Origin: Gliomastix tumulicola
Lineage: Eukaryota > Ascomycota > Sordariomycetes > Hypocreales > Bionectriaceae
Reading direction: 5' to 3'
DNA length: 64,000 bases
Assembly: GCA_001599755.1 (NCBI GenBank)
Contig: BCHX01000003.1
Location: forward strand, 744,001-808,000
The notes under the pieces are model-generated. The model was not told the origin of the DNA and ran no database searches. It was given only the letters and a program-made list of their open reading frames with translations. A program made the translations under genes and the position numbers. Positions 32,172 through 45,271 of this stretch are shown piece by piece. Every line of letters begins with the position of its first letter. The stretch's first letter is position 1.

Positions 32172-34916
32172 CTAGATCGCTGTAAGGTCGTTCCAGGGCT
32201 GGTCTAGCATATGGCCAGCCCTAACCAGCTGCCTCTCCCCGCCAAGGAGAGCCGAGAAGTTCGAAAGGCGGTCTTTGGGAGTCATCCTTAGAAACTGTGC
32301 AAGCCCACCATTTTTATATTGCTCGGATAAGACTCCAGACAGGACTTGTGCAGCAACGACGTTCATTCCAGCTTGTCGGAAGAAGAGCTCCCAGGTTGTC
32401 TCCGAAGCTGAGAGATACTTGGCTGTGCGCAATGCGATAGGCGAGTATCGGCACATGAAAGCTAGTGCCCATCGAGCCGTGGTCTCGTGCCCCCCTGAGA
32501 CCAGGAACGTAGAGACACCAGCCTCGAGCGCAACAGTGAATCGGACAAACTCGCTATATGCAGCCAAGTCGGATGCACACGGCTCCCCGACGAATTCCCC
32601 AGCCGCGTTCATCTCTGACACTAGGACTGTCAGTTTCTCATATTTCATGCTTACTGCAGCCACACGCTCGCGGAGCTGCGATAGCTTGCCAGAACCGGGA
32701 AGTGGCCGCTGCGCTACCTTGGGGAGACTGGTAATAATTATCCCATATCCAGCGGTCAGGATGATATCGGCCTCAAAAGAGACCTCCGAGTAAGATTTCG
32801 TCTGACTATTTTCTACCGACGAGACTCCGGGATAGCTGATGACGGAGAACTGCCGGTCAATGAGATTTTCTGGCGGCCAAGCTGTTTCAAGTTGGGTAAG
32901 AATATGTCTTGGAAGATCGATCGACACAATATATTTGGCCTTTTGGTCCGGTATTTGAATTGTCGGGCAAGGTGCAGAGTCCTGAATAAACTCCTGCATC
33001 GTTTCTGAAGACGGGATCGAGGGGGATGCCTGGCTGGTAACTGCATGGCTTGACGTTCGACGATCTTCTGACGGAGCATCAGCAAGTTGAGAATCCAGCT
33101 TCGGTCGTTTGGCGGCCCTCATTTCCATAAAACTCATGAGAAGCGTTCCGGTGTTCATCATCTGCTCGCCTTCGAGAGCAGGAACGAAGCTTTCCGTTAT
33201 GATACCTTCGCTCTTGGCTTTTACTAGATCCATGAGGCTAGAGCCTACGGGTTTCGAAGGCCGTATCTCGGGAATTGCCTTTGGCTTTGGCGATGTGGCA
33301 ATTGCCTTCGGCAGCTGTGGTATAGTGCGAAAGTACGGGGACGCGACATGTTGGCTTTCTCTGCCATCTTCGCGCTCAAGTTCTTCGTCTGAGCCCAAGT
33401 TCAAGACGGCTAGCTTCTCACACTTCGGGATGTATGATGAGCTGGTACAGATCTGGCCCGTCCCTGAGTCGAGAAGCAACTGACTCGCCATGCTGAGATC
33501 TTCTAGCTTTTCCTCCACGCATACTCGGACACTGTCGCGGGCAACGGGAACCCATTCCAGTTTGCTATCCAAGCCCCTGGCGGTATCGTCGACCACAGGT
33601 AATAACGAAGCGGGAGCCTCTTGCAAGATTCGGGAAAAGTGCAGCTTTGGGTTTGGACCAATATCTTCCCAGGCGAGTGGAGGGAGACCAAAGTCCATGA
33701 TTGGTACCTGGACCCTCGAAACTGAGCCTATGGGGTCGTATTGTTCTTGCTCTACTTTAGCATTGACCATTGCCCGATGGGCATCCAAAGTTTCGAGCAG
33801 CGCGTCGTCGAAGAGGCTCTCAATTTTGGTGCTCCCTTGGTTCAGTTCGTCGCTTGCGTCTGCAGCCCCTTCACAGTGTTTGCCAATGATATCCACCATG
33901 TCGATCGTATTCGGACTTGATATCCCTTCAACAAGCGGCACCTCAGCTTTGGTGCTGTCGAGTGAAGGCTTGTTGTCTTTGGCAGATGGAAGCAGATATG
34001 GTGAACCAGGGTCGTATGACACGTACTCTGCTGCTTTGTTGGTCAACTCGATTTTTTCATCGAGCAGACGTTTCATGACGTTATCCGACGACGGATCGGG
34101 TGGGCTCATCGGATCAGATGTAAAATCGATATGGCAGGCGGCCTCATCAGGAACAAACGCAGGCGGATCGTCCTCGGAAACAGGCGAAAGCGGCGGTGTT
34201 ACTCGCTCGAGCTATATTTGACAGCTGAATCAGTAGCTATCTACAATTTCCGTCTCGACTCTACTCACAGCTGGTGTCTTGGCAGGCAAGAAGAAGTCAA
34301 AGTTCGCAGGTGCACCGTTCGTCAGAGCATCTTCAGCCATCATCGATGCGGTTTCAGAGGTTGAGATGGACCCTTGATCCAGCTCTCTGTATAGAAGCTT
34401 CTGAAACCGAACCGTACGCTCGGGGAACGAGAGACCTTCATCTCTTTGTTCACGAGCTGGGTCCAGGGGAAGCCATTGGTCGGCAAGGTCGCACGATTGC
34501 CCTGCTTGAACATCGCGATAGTACACTCTTAGGTCGTCCATGGGGTCTGATTTCAGCAGCGGCACTTCCACAGGCGACGGGAGTTGTTGTACCAGTGATA
34601 AGAAGGGCCGTAGTTTGGCTGATTCCGAGGGTGACTCTGCCTCCTGGCTCGGGTCATACAATGAACCTGTAGTTGGAATTCCGCCCGCTTCGAAGCGGCC
34701 CGGGTCAATGACAGCGTCGTGGAGATCAAGTGACTCCAAGCCAGATCGGGATATCAAGTCTTGGAAGTCTTCCGGTGAGAACGTGTCCTGGATGCGCCTA
34801 ATGTGGTCTCGTACGCTGAAAGGTGGACCACGGTGATTGAGGAAACACCCTTCGTCACGGCCGTAAGCATCTGCCGACTCGTAGGCATCGTCCTCAGGCT
34901 GGTCTTGGAAGCTCAT
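32172..34916 (-). CDS. Large nuclear-type protein with degenerate XPF/ERCC4-like C-terminus, Zip2/SHOC1-like candidate
   Basis: Two exons (complement of 32172-34211 and 34269-34916) encode about 895 residues; the 57-base intron is phase 0. The first 550 residues are acidic, Ser/Pro-rich and probably disordered. The last 300 residues are ordered: VISYPGVSS, then EADIILTAGYGIIITSLPKV, then KYEKLTVLVSEM and a helical end with LAQFLRMTPKDRLSNFSALLGGE. The order of strands and the terminal helix-hairpin-like segment resemble XPF-type nuclease cores that lack the ERKxxxD catalytic motif, as in Zip2/SHOC1, which stabilises meiotic crossover intermediates. I do not see the catalytic motif. The gene is real (long open frame, clean intron); the Zip2 link is inference from weak resemblance. 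Confidence 0.6.
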
Positions 34917-36747
34917 AGTGTCAGGAGCGACTCGTTGCTGGCCACATGTGAGAGGATGCTTCACTGATTAGCAGATGCCTCGCCTGGCGTTCCATGATCT
35001 GGCAAGAGAGAAAATATGTCAGTGCCACTTCTTCTGCATTTTCATGGCGCCGAAATTTGTGCGATGCCAGGGAAGGTGTTCTCCGAGCCCAGCTCCTGCC
35101 TTTGCGGTCCTGGTTGTTGTGAGGCAGGCGCATCCCCGATCCTACCAATCATCTTACACGGAAGGGACCCTCTCTCCTCCTTGCCTTACCTAAGCGACAT
35201 CATTAGGCCACAAGACTGATGCCCCATCACACATATGCCCAATGCTGGATCGCCCGAGCAATACGATAAGCGCTTCTGGTGATGCCTTGATGCCACTAAT
35301 CATGCGCAAGGTGTGCAACATCGCGTCCCGATAGCATCAGTCTCGGGCCAAATCGGGGTCTCTCCGTTACTGTCACATCGTCTCTGCACCACGGCCGAAC
35401 ACAGAGGCTCGCCACGCCGTTATCAGATCATGCACTCACGGGGACATTTCCTCGGGCCGCAGTCGTAAATTGGGGATCGTCAAGGATCACAGAAATGGAA
35501 AGACTACCCGGCGTTGGTGGGTCTATCTCTTGATTGATGCATCGTGATATCTCATCCTAGCCAGATTACGTACAAGAGCAGGGAGCACGCACCACTCACA
35601 TCCTTTCTATTACCATGTGCCCTCCGAGCGCCCAGCTAACTCGCGAAGCGATACCGGCCCTCGTGGCTAGAGTCACGCCCAGGAGTCCCTATCTAACGGA
35701 TCTGGCGAGTTATACGACGTCCTCCTCTTGTTCCAGAGCGGGGAGAACGCCACTCTGCAACGACGACCTGTGGACGGCGACCAAAATGAATTATTGGGTT
35801 CAGGAGGCCTAAAAATTGTAGGAAGTTTGCGGAACTTGAAAAACCAGTGGCGCCGAGTACGCTTGAGGTCTCCCATTGTGCCCTTCTTACCTTCTCCCCG
35901 TGAGACGGTCACCATCACTGAATACGGTATCATTGAACTTCGGCGTAAGGTATGCACCTGGAAAACTAGCAAGCCTAGACGAGGTATCTTTTCAATCATA
36001 ACATGGCAACTTCCAGTCCTAAGCCCCCATCATCAATCGATGTGGTGGCATCTCTGCTGGATCGACCTAGACCGCAGCCACCGTAACGACGCATCCAACT
36101 ATGCCTACCTTCTCCAGTTTCTTTGATACATCTGACGGATACCCTTTCCCATTTCATTTCATAATCGACATCTTCTACATCGATCCCTGCCACACTAATA
36201 CCCAACAGGCAAGCGTTTCCAAGCCGTAGTCACAGCAAAAGGTATGTGAGTCGAGACGTCAACAGTGTCCCAACACACCAAGTTCAGGAACTCTCCTCGG
36301 ATATCATTGCTGCCCATAGTTGAATACCAAGATGGTCTTGGAAGTGCATTTCTAATGTGGCAAAGGTCGATAGTATGACGGCTGGCGACTTGCTTGATCT
36401 GAGGTCTGTTCTTGAAGCCCAGCAGACGAGTGACAAAGTAGACAGAGACTGCTGCTCTAAATATACGCTCTTGCACTCATTCAGATGCACATAAAGCATA
36501 GTATTATCTAAGAAGGGATTTAAGTCCTCGAATTCCAGTCTTAGTGCAAGCTTGGCCCATCGCTGTTGAGTGGATTACCCAGATGTCACGCCCTGATCTA
36601 TGCCACTCATGAAGCAGCTCTCGTAAAGTTCCTTCAAGCTCTGATGCAGCGGTTCATACAACCACCATACGGTCTCATTGGGTCAAATAATCAAGAAATG
36701 CTAATGTCAAGCTACAACAAAGAGAACATCGTTGCGTGAGACTGCAC
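34917..36747. other. Intergenic region, 1.8 kb, no gene supported
   Basis: It lies between two minus-strand genes. A 132-codon open frame (35728-36126, +) has no motif and a poor start. Nothing else stands out. Confidence 0.45.
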
Positions 36748-37974
36748 TCACTGCCCCAGCGGGTTGAGCTCCCACTCCTCCATCGGCCTCATCTCGTGCA
36801 AGGTGGCCTGGATATACTTAATCATCTCCTCAGACCACTGTTTGACCTCCCCCACATCCACCGTCTTCACGCGGCAGAGTCCCCCCTTGCCTTCAGGGTC
36901 GCTCTCCTGAATGTTCTTCTCATACCGCTCCCGGAGGGCCTCGGCCGCCAAGCGGGCGCGCTGGGCCATGACGTCGAGGCGGTAGGTCGTCCACTGGTAG
37001 AACAGCTCCGTGTGGTACGACTTGTCCCTGGTGTTGGCGTTGGTGGTCTCGTCAGGGAGCAGCGGGTTCTTGGGGCGGAAGGATGTGACGATGGTGATGC
37101 GCTCAGGCATATTCAAGACCGGAGCGGCCGTGTGGAGGATGTATCGGCCCTGAAGGAGAACAGCGTGACCCTACACATTGTCATAAGTACATCCAAGACA
37201 CACAAGGAGGGGGGGGAAACATGGAAAACTTACCATCTGAGGAGCCCTCACTTTCACAGTGGTTCCGTCACCCTTCATCAGCTCCGTCTCGCCGCCCTCC
37301 ATGTACCTCGCATCCGACAGCATGACAACACAGACCCAAGGGTGAGAGTCCTTGTGCCACTCAATGATGTTCTTCGAATCATCATACTTGTCCACGCCGT
37401 CCACCTCCTTCTTCTCCTGCGCCTGCTGCTCCCTCAGCGCCTGGATCATCTCCTCCGTCGCAGCAGGCGGCTCGACGGGCGTGTTGCGCACGTCGTCCTT
37501 GCCCGCGAGCGGCACCTGGATGTTGGTGTGGCAGATCTCATAGTCCAGCGCGGGGATGAGCTCGACGCCGGCGATGTCGCTGACGATCTTGAGCACCTCG
37601 GGCGAGTGCCAGAACTGGTGGATGAAGGGCGCGTAGCGGGGCGCCATGCCGCGCAGCTGGCAGGAGGTGGTCCTGGTCTGGTGCAGGCAGTTGTCGACGA
37701 CGGGCTTGCTGAAGAGGCTGCGGCGGTGCTGCAGGACACCCTCGTGGGAGAGGAAGGGGAAGGGGTCCGTCGTGGCGACGGGGGAGAGGGCCGTGGGCTC
37801 GTGGCCCAGGTCCTTCATGGTCAGGATGCGGGAGGGGGCTTGGTAGTCAAGGTGCGTGGCAGGGTCAAAGTTCACGTTGGGGGAGGGCTCCTTGACGGGA
37901 GCAGCGGCATGGTGGGAGGGCTTGAAGACGTCTTCCGGGGCGACCGGAGTGTCGATGATGGCGGACGGGGCCAT
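36748..37974 (-). CDS. 2-oxoglutarate/Fe(II)-dependent oxygenase-like protein
   Basis: Two exons (complement of 36748-37170 and 37234-37974) encode about 387 residues; the 63-base intron is phase 0. The iron-binding triad is visible: WHKDSHPWVCVVMLSD supplies HxD, and GHAVLLQGRYILHTAAPV supplies the distal His. RITIVTSFRPKNP on the next strand contributes the Arg that would bind 2-oxoglutarate. The N-terminal part holds substrate-side residues (LRGMAPRYAPFIHQFW). The C-terminal 100 residues are mainly helical (AQRARLAAEALRERYEKN). Members in fungi act on amino acids or secondary metabolites; substrate cannot be named. There is no signal peptide. No biosynthetic cluster surrounds it. Confidence 0.8.
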
Positions 37975-39446
37975 GATGAAGGATGCTCTGGGCTGTGAAT
38001 GAAAGATGTCTTGCTCTAAAAAGAGGCTGTAGTTGTGTGGTCTCTCTGGGGAGGATAGTGAAGTCTGTATTAAGTGTCTAGTCTCTAGATGATTGTATCG
38101 AACGTCCGGAACAGACGGGGAGGGAAAAGGCTAGCGACGGGCACTTATATAGACAGACGGGACAGGAGCAAAGGATCTCAAGTCGAGTCATGCCTCCCCG
38201 GGGGATAGCCCCTATCTCGAAAAGGGGCCGAGAACGGCTATGTGATGCGATCCATCTCCCGAGCCACACCCAACCTAGTCGCCAGCGTTGGGAGCAGCCA
38301 GAGGACAACGCATGCCGTTGCCGGCTCTATTGTCCGCAAAAGCCCACATAGGCGGTAGTAATCTGTGGAGGTGGGAGCGCCAGTCGTGAAGGCTGGAGGG
38401 GCTCTCCAACCTAAACAGGATATTATATACGTGACGTGTGAGAGAGCATAGGTTCCATCGGACGACGAGACGCCGATATCGAAACTGATGATGCTGGACG
38501 GAGATATCGTGGCTCCTTAGTCCAAGTAGCTCTTTGTTTGACCCGGACCCCCGGCAGTCGCCCTCCGTCTGCGACGTCCATCAACATGATTCATGGTGGA
38601 GATGGGGAGCTGGGCACTGTGAAGTCTATCAGCAGTCTGCGTTGGAGGTAAGGATAAGAGCAAGGACAGGGAGTAGGATCTCAGATCTCGCGCTGTTTTC
38701 TCCGCACTTCCCATGCAATTATGCCATGGGTGTTTGATCCCTCGAGCGAGACGCGGAATGATGCTTTTGTCAACCTCGCGTCATCATATAAAGTGAGTGA
38801 GATAGAGGGGCAGGTGAGGAAGGAGGAGGTCACGAGACGGCCGTTGTCTTTATCTTCCTAGCGCGGTGTTGGAGAGATAAGAAGAACGACTGGAAGCCCG
38901 TTAGTCGTTTGGGCTAAGAAGAAGCATATCTAAAGTGGCCCTAGTCTGGTCTTGCGTCGGTCCAATCAGGCGCTTCTTGGCAGGCGAAGGAAGGGCGGAT
39001 ACTGGCTCTAGGCGACGATCCGACCCCTCGAGATAACTGCTTTGAGGCTTCTGGCGAGCGAACTGACCAACCACGCGCAGGCTGCCTTGTGTAGCGTATG
39101 TACAGCTTCGTCATAGGCCACACTGCTACACCGGAAGAGAAGCCTTCTTGCCAGGAGTGTGGGGGGTTGCAGCCCTGGCCCAACTTGGATTGGATTGGAT
39201 TGGATTGGATTGGAGACGGAAGCGAGGTTTTGCCATCGCAATGCGGCAGCAAAATGAGGGTGTGCACTTCTCAATTGTGCCGATGCAATCCAGGTTCTTC
39301 GTCATCTTCTCCGCCTCGCGACGCTTCACATTCTCGACACCAGCGGCAGCACCACTTTCTCCCTCACTTTTCGGCGGGCATCCAAATTTCCCCGTCGTCG
39401 AGCTTCAACGATCAATCGAAGAATAATTCGTCCGCCCCCAGAAGTA
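37975..39446. promoter_or_regulatory. Divergent intergenic region, 1.5 kb
   Basis: It lies between the oxygenase-like gene (-) and the MFS transporter gene (+) and should hold both promoters. It contains a TTGGA tandem repeat at 39185. No gene is supported. Confidence 0.45.
39185..39214 (+). repeat. TTGGA pentanucleotide tandem repeat, six units
   Basis: Six perfect TTGGA units lie 233 bases upstream of the MFS start codon. The unit is not the fungal telomere unit (TTAGGG). Confidence 0.9.
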
Positions 39447-41163
39447 ATGGCGATTTCAAGCGAAAATCAGGGTGTCAATACTAAGGCTCAGCAGGAGATC
39501 GAGGCCGACCAGAGACCCAGGAGCAGCGATTCTCGTGGCAAAGCTGACATCGCCATCGCCGAGAATTACCATGGCATCGACACGCGACCCATCGCGTCGG
39601 GCGCCGATGAGGTGTATGAGCGCAAGGTCGCCATCTTGAATCAGGCCCTAATTGATATTGGGATGGGCGGTTTCCAATGGAAGGTGTTTGCCATGACCGG
39701 CTTTGGCTGGTTCGTTGACAACGTGAGACACGTCGCCTGTCACCACTCTGAATTGGCCCGGAAAGAGAGTCAAGTGCGCTGACTGGTCTCGGTAGTTTTG
39801 GATGCAAGCCATCACAATCATCTCCGCGCCTGTCCGGAATGAGTTTGCGGTCAAGCGCATCGCCTTTCTCACCGTAGCCAAGTACGCAGGACTTGTCGTC
39901 GGGTCGAGCGTATGGCCCATGACAGCCGACTTCATCGGTCGCCGGGTCGCATTTAACATCACCCTCCTGATCTCGTCCATCTCGGGCCTTGTGGGCGCCG
40001 GCAGCCCCAACTTTGTGGCCGTGGCGACCTTCAGCGCCTTCATTGGCGTCGGCACTGGAGGCAACCAGCCCGTTGACAGCGCCATCTTCCTCGAATTCAT
40101 CCCTGCGACGCATCAGTACCTTCTCACCATGCAGTCCGCATTCTGGTCTGTGGGACAGGCCGTCGCCGCACTCGTCGGATGGCCACTCATCGCAAACTAT
40201 TCTTGCCCTTCCAGCCTCCCGGTCGGAGAGTGCCGGTACGAGGACAACCTTGGCTGGCGGTATGCGTACTGGACCTTTGGCGGCATCACCTTGGTCATGT
40301 TCCTCCTCCGGCTACTGTTTCGCGTATATGAGACACCAAAGTATCTCCTTGGGAAGGGTCTTGATCAACAGGCGGTCGAGGTCGTCCACAAGATTGCGAC
40401 GAGGAACAACGACACGTCCTGGCTCACGATTGAGCACTTTGAGGCCATCGACCGGGAGCTCATGACGACCTCTAGCCAGGAGGCCCTGGCGCCGCCTCCC
40501 AACACCAACCACAAAAACATCATCCGGCGCAACATTGACAAGTTCAAGCCTGAAAAGATTCGCACTCTTTTCTCGACGCCTCGGCTCGCCCTTTCGACGT
40601 CTCTCCTCCTCTTCCTGTGGTGCTCCATCGGCATGGCCTACCCTCTATACAACTCTTTCATCCCCATCTACTTGGAGAACAAAGGCGTCCAGTCCGGTGA
40701 CTCGTCCCTCGACACGACATACCGCAACTACGCCATCCAGGCGGTCTGTGGTATTCCGGCATCCATCCTGGGCGGATACACCGTGGATATGAAGCGGCTG
40801 GGACGAAAGGGCACGGGCACGATTGCCTGCCTCGGCACGGGCTTGTTCCTCTTCCTTTTCACGAGGGCGACGTCCAACGCAGGCGTCATCGGCTTCACCT
40901 GTGCCATTGCCTTCTTTCAGAACCTCGTCTACGGCCTGCTGTACTCGTATACGCCGGAGCTCTTCCCTGCGCCGGTGCGAGGTACAGCCAATGGTCTGGT
41001 GGCTCTATTCAACAGGATGAGCGGTCTCATGGCGCCCATCATTGCTGCGTACGTGGGGATTGAGACTGATCTTCCAGTCTGGATTTCAGCGGCACTCTTC
41101 GTTGTTGCGGGCGTCGTGTTCTTGGTTTTGCCTTATGAGACGAGGGCAAGGGCTGCTGCTTAG
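39447..41163 (+). CDS. Major facilitator superfamily transporter
   Basis: Two exons (39447-39722 and 39796-41163) encode about 547 residues; the 73-base intron has GCTGAC and GGTAG and is phase 0, restoring GFGWFVDNFWMQAI. MFS marks are GWFVDN in helix 1, GSSVWPMTADFIGRR (the loop 2-3 motif), GVGTGGNQPVDSAIFLEF, a central cytosolic loop with KFKPEKIRTLF, and GRKGTGTIACLG plus YTPELFPAPVRGTANGL in the second half. This layout matches SV2/SVOP-type and sugar/organic-cation-like fungal transporters. The acidic, polar N-terminus (about 50 residues) is cytosolic. Substrate is unknown. Confidence 0.92.
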
Positions 41164-41652
41164 TGAAGTCAAACATCTGGACACCTAGGATAGTAAATCG
41201 CTAAGGCGATTATGAGGATGACATTGGACCGCAGTGAATGCGTGAACTGGACATGACATGGCCCAATCCGCGATGCTTGATCGCAAATGAAGAGGACATG
41301 CGTAGACTGAGAATCACCCGAATATCATAATAGTGCGAAGGTGCTGTTGATTTGAAATGCTCCGAGCTTCCCAAATTCTCACCATATATTTTCTGTGGGA
41401 GCTTAGACACCAGGACTTAGCCGTAAGGGGAGATTTATTATCACTAAACTCGCGTACAAAGTTTGTTGAGGTAGGTGTCGTTGTTAGCCCCAGCTCCATT
41501 TCCCCACATCAGCTTCCCAGCGTTAACTCCGGAATTCCTACTAATTAGGCACGCATCATCAACTTCACCTCCAACTTCTTCGTGCCCACGACACGGTTTC
41601 GCCCTTCCCTATTTTCTCCTCCAGCCACCAGATCCGACACGTGGAAGCAGCC
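41164..41652. promoter_or_regulatory. Intergenic region upstream of the DDB1-like gene
   Basis: 489 bases between tandem plus-strand genes. The last 120 bases are pyrimidine-rich leader-like sequence. No specific site is recognised. Confidence 0.4.
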
Positions 41653-44600
41653 ATGTCATATATAGCTCCGGTGCATCACGCGACGAGCATCAGGCACGCC
41701 ATCCGACTACGATTCCTCTCTCCCGATAAAGAGGACCTTATCATCGCGTATGCCCCTCCAGCTGCACATCCCCCCCGCGGCTACCACCCAACAAGCTAAC
41801 TCACATTCCGCAGAAAGTCGAATCGGATAGAAATCTACAACATCACAAACAATGTGCTCGAGCTTGTTCATACAAACGTGATCTATGGAACGATATGCAT
41901 GCTAGAGCGCCTCCAGCCCAAGGACTCCGATACCGACCTACTATTCATTGGCACCGATAGCCAGCAGTACTTCACCCTGAGATGGGACCCCGAAGCTCGA
42001 AATCCGGAAACCGTCTTCGAACGCATCGTCGACGATGCCGAGCCCTATATGCGCCAGTCGCAAAGCCAGAACCGAAGCGCGGTGGACCCGACCGGCAGAT
42101 ATATATGTCTACACCTATGGGAAGGCGTCATGAATGTGCTCCGCCTGCGCACAAGAGGTCGCGACCGGATGCGGCTGGAGGCTCTGTCACAAGTGCGGCT
42201 CACGGAACTATTCATGAAGGCCAGCACATTCCTATACAGCCGGACTGGCCAGCCCATCATCGCCTTTCTATACAAGACCCAGGAGTCATGGGAGGAGTCA
42301 CGCTTGGCACTCTACCAACTCACCAACGATAAAGGGGACCAGGCTAAGAGCTTCGACCCGCAACGGGATCGACTGTTGGACTTGCAAATCCAGGATCCCT
42401 ACTCCAACCTGCTCATCCCCGTGCGGGTGCCTGAAGAGAAGAGATACCACGTCCGGAAGACAGAGGGCGCTCGGCCGCATCTAGGCGGGCTGCTTGTCAT
42501 CGGTGAGACTCTCTTGACATACGTGGACAGTCTAAACCATGCCACAGTTCTATCCCCGATGAGTGAGCCCAAGTTGTATGTTTCTTGGACAGAGTACGAC
42601 GACACCAGGTTCCTGCTGGCTGATGACTACGGGCGCATGGACCTACTCACGATCCAGGCGGAGACGGAACACACAGGGGGCATCGTAGTGACATCAGTGA
42701 CTGTCAGTCCCCTCAAGCTAAACGAACCGTTGACGCACATCTCAAGAGCGACACAGATGGTGCTGCTTGAGCAAGAGTATCTGTTTCTCGCGTCGCACCA
42801 TGGAAACTCTCAACTGCTACACCTGGATTTTGAGTCTCAGAGTCTGACACTCCTCTCCAGCGAGCCAAACAACGCCCCAATCCTTGACTTTGCAGTCATG
42901 GACATTGGCAATAGAGAAGGATCTGAAAATGTGGTCAGTGCGTTTGCCTCGGGCCAGACAAGGCTGGTCGCCGGCTGTGGCGCTTATAGAGACGGTACGC
43001 TGAGGAGCATCCGAAGTGGCATCGTTCTCACAGACCAGGGCACCCTGCTAGACATCACAGGGGTGCGTGGACTATTCACACTGAAGTCTCGGGCAGGACA
43101 AGGTGTTGATACATTGATCATGTCACTAATTGGAGAGACACGAGTCCTTCGATTTGACCCTGGAGGTGAAATTGAAGAGGTGTTTGAGTTCCAAGGCTTG
43201 GAGCTAGAAAAGGAGACGCTCATCGCCAGGAGTCTGCCTAGTGGGCAGCTACTGCAAGCCACTCCAAGTTCAGTTGTCATCTTGGAAGCTGAAAACGGCG
43301 TCACGGCATCGCGGTGGGAGGTTCCGGAAGGACGGGCTATTGTCGCCATTTCATCCAACGACAAGTGGGTTCTGCTGTCCCTCGACGGCACGACGCTCAT
43401 CTCGCTCAGCTTGGAGAAGAACCTCGAACAGACGAGTCGGGAAACAGAGCAAGCCGCCGTAGGACAGTTTCAAGACCAGATCGCCTGCTTATGTGCTGCC
43501 CAAAGCCCCGAGAACTTGGGAGTTGTGGGCTGGTGGGCTTCTGGCACAGTGTCCGTCATTGACCTGGCAACTCTCGAAGCCATCCGTGGGGAGTCCCTCC
43601 GGCGGACGGAGGACAGTGCTGCAGTGCCCCGCGACATTTGCCTCGTGCAGTTGCATCCTAAAGAGCTCTCTGGACCCACACTATTGGTTGCGACCGAGGA
43701 CGGCACTGTCGTTACGTTCAGTGTCTCTGCGAGTGGCGCAGAGCTCTCTGGACGAAAGAGCGTTACGCTCGGGAACAGCCCGTCACGTTTCCATCTACTT
43801 CCGCACGGCGATGGCGAGTGCAGTGTGTTTGCCACGACTGAGTTTGCCAGCCTGATCCATAGCGACTCAGGCAGGATCCTCTACTCAGCTTCAACAGCAG
43901 ACGATGCTGCGTTCGTGGTGCCGCTGCCAACAGAAGGTTTCCCATCCAGCATCGTCATCTCGACCAACGATCATGTCAGGGTATGCGCAGTGGACAAAAT
44001 GCGTCGCACTCATGTCAAGCCGTTGACCGTGGGTGAGAGCGTCCGCAGAGTGGCGTACTCGTCGGCCCTCAAGGCTTTCGGTCTCGGATGCGTCAAGAAG
44101 GAGCTTGTAGGCAACCAGGAGGTTGTTTCGAGCAGAGTCAGATTGGTGGATGAGATCATTTTCGAGGAGCTTGGAAAACCCTTCGAACTCGAACAGTCTG
44201 CCGGGATTGAGCTCGCCGAGTGTGTCATCCGCGCAAAACTCCCTGATTCCAAGGGGTCCATGGTGGAAAGATTCATTGTCGGGACAAGCTTCGTGCCCGA
44301 CAATCCAGACATCAGGCCGGCCGACCAGAGACATGGCAGGATCATTGTTCTCGGTGTCGATGAGAACCGACAACTATATCAACTTCTTTCGCGAAAATTG
44401 AGAGGCTCGTGTCGATCCCTTAAAATCATGGGCGAGCGATACATCATTGCCGGTCTTCAAAAGACAGTCGTTGTCTACAATTACAACGAGACCACCACAA
44501 CTACGGCGTCACTTGACAAGCTGGCTACCTACAGACCGGCTAACGTCCCCGTCGAGATTGATGTCAGCGGAATGGTGATTGGCATAGCAGACCTTACTCA

Positions 44601-45271
44601 GTCTCTGACGCTCGTCGAATTCGTGCCTGCCAGCCAGAGGAAGGCAGCAAAAATGGTGGTGAGGGCAAACCACTTCTCGCCGTCGTGGTCAACTGCCCTC
44701 TCCCAGTTGGACGATGAGCAGTGGTTGGAGGCAGACTCGATCGGAAATTTATGCGTCGTACGCCGAAACGTGGAAGCGCATACGCCGGATGAGAAACTGC
44801 GAATGGACGTCATCAGCGAGATCAATATCGGGGAGCAGATCAACAAAATCCGGAGGTTATCTGCGGCGCCCGCGGAGAAGGCCGTCGTTTCGCCCAAGGC
44901 ATTCTTAGCTTCTGTAAGTGAACCTGCTCCTCCCAAGAAGCGACCCTCAAACTAACGCGAAGTACTAGGTTGAGGGCTCCGTCTATCTCTTTGGGAGTGT
45001 TTCCCCGGAATACCAGGATCTCCTCATCAACTTCCAGACCCGGCTGGCAGCCCGCATGTTGACGCTAGGCGATGTCAAATTCGAGGAATGGCGGGCTTAC
45101 CGATCTGATGCTAGAGACAACGACGGGCCTTACCGCTTCATCGACGGGGAGCTGCTTGAGCGCTTCCTCGACATGTCAGAAGAGCTGCAGCGCGAGGTCT
45201 GTGACGGCCTCGGGCCAAGCGTCGAGCAAATGCGCAGTATTGTGGAAGAATTGCGACGTCTGCATAGGTAA
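41653..45271 (+). CDS. DDB1: DNA damage-binding protein 1 (DDB1), CUL4 ubiquitin-ligase adaptor
   Basis: Three exons (41653-41747, 41814-44913, 44969-45271) encode about 1165 residues, close to the family length of about 1140. DDB1 links substrate receptors to cullin-4 E3 ligase in DNA repair and heterochromatin control. The start SYIAPVHHATSIRHA and IEIYNITNNVLELVH match the first propeller. NPETVFERIVDDAEPYM and SRTGQPIIAFLYKTQ lie in the same propeller. RLVAGCGAYRDGTLRSIRSG and LFTLKSR begin the BPB/BPC region, and IIVLGVDENRQLYQLLSRKLRGS plus IADLTQSLTLVEF are in the CPSF_A part. The C-terminus (LPSVEQMRSIVEELRRLHR-like: PSVEQMRSIVEELRRLHR) is the conserved helical end. Introns are 66 and 55 bases. 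In filamentous fungi this protein also serves DNA methylation pathways. Confidence 0.95.

Noticed and set aside
35615..36126. Overlapping open frames of 65 and 132 codons
   Set aside because: No family motif, poor start context and no splice logic that joins them convincingly.
36736..37998. 420-codon open frame on the plus strand opposite the oxygenase-like gene
   Set aside because: It is the mirror of a GC-rich exon, with Leu/Val/Gly/Arg-rich sequence and no family motif.
39185..39214. Telomere-like repeat
   Set aside because: The unit is TTGGA, not TTAGGG, and the array has only six units in a promoter.
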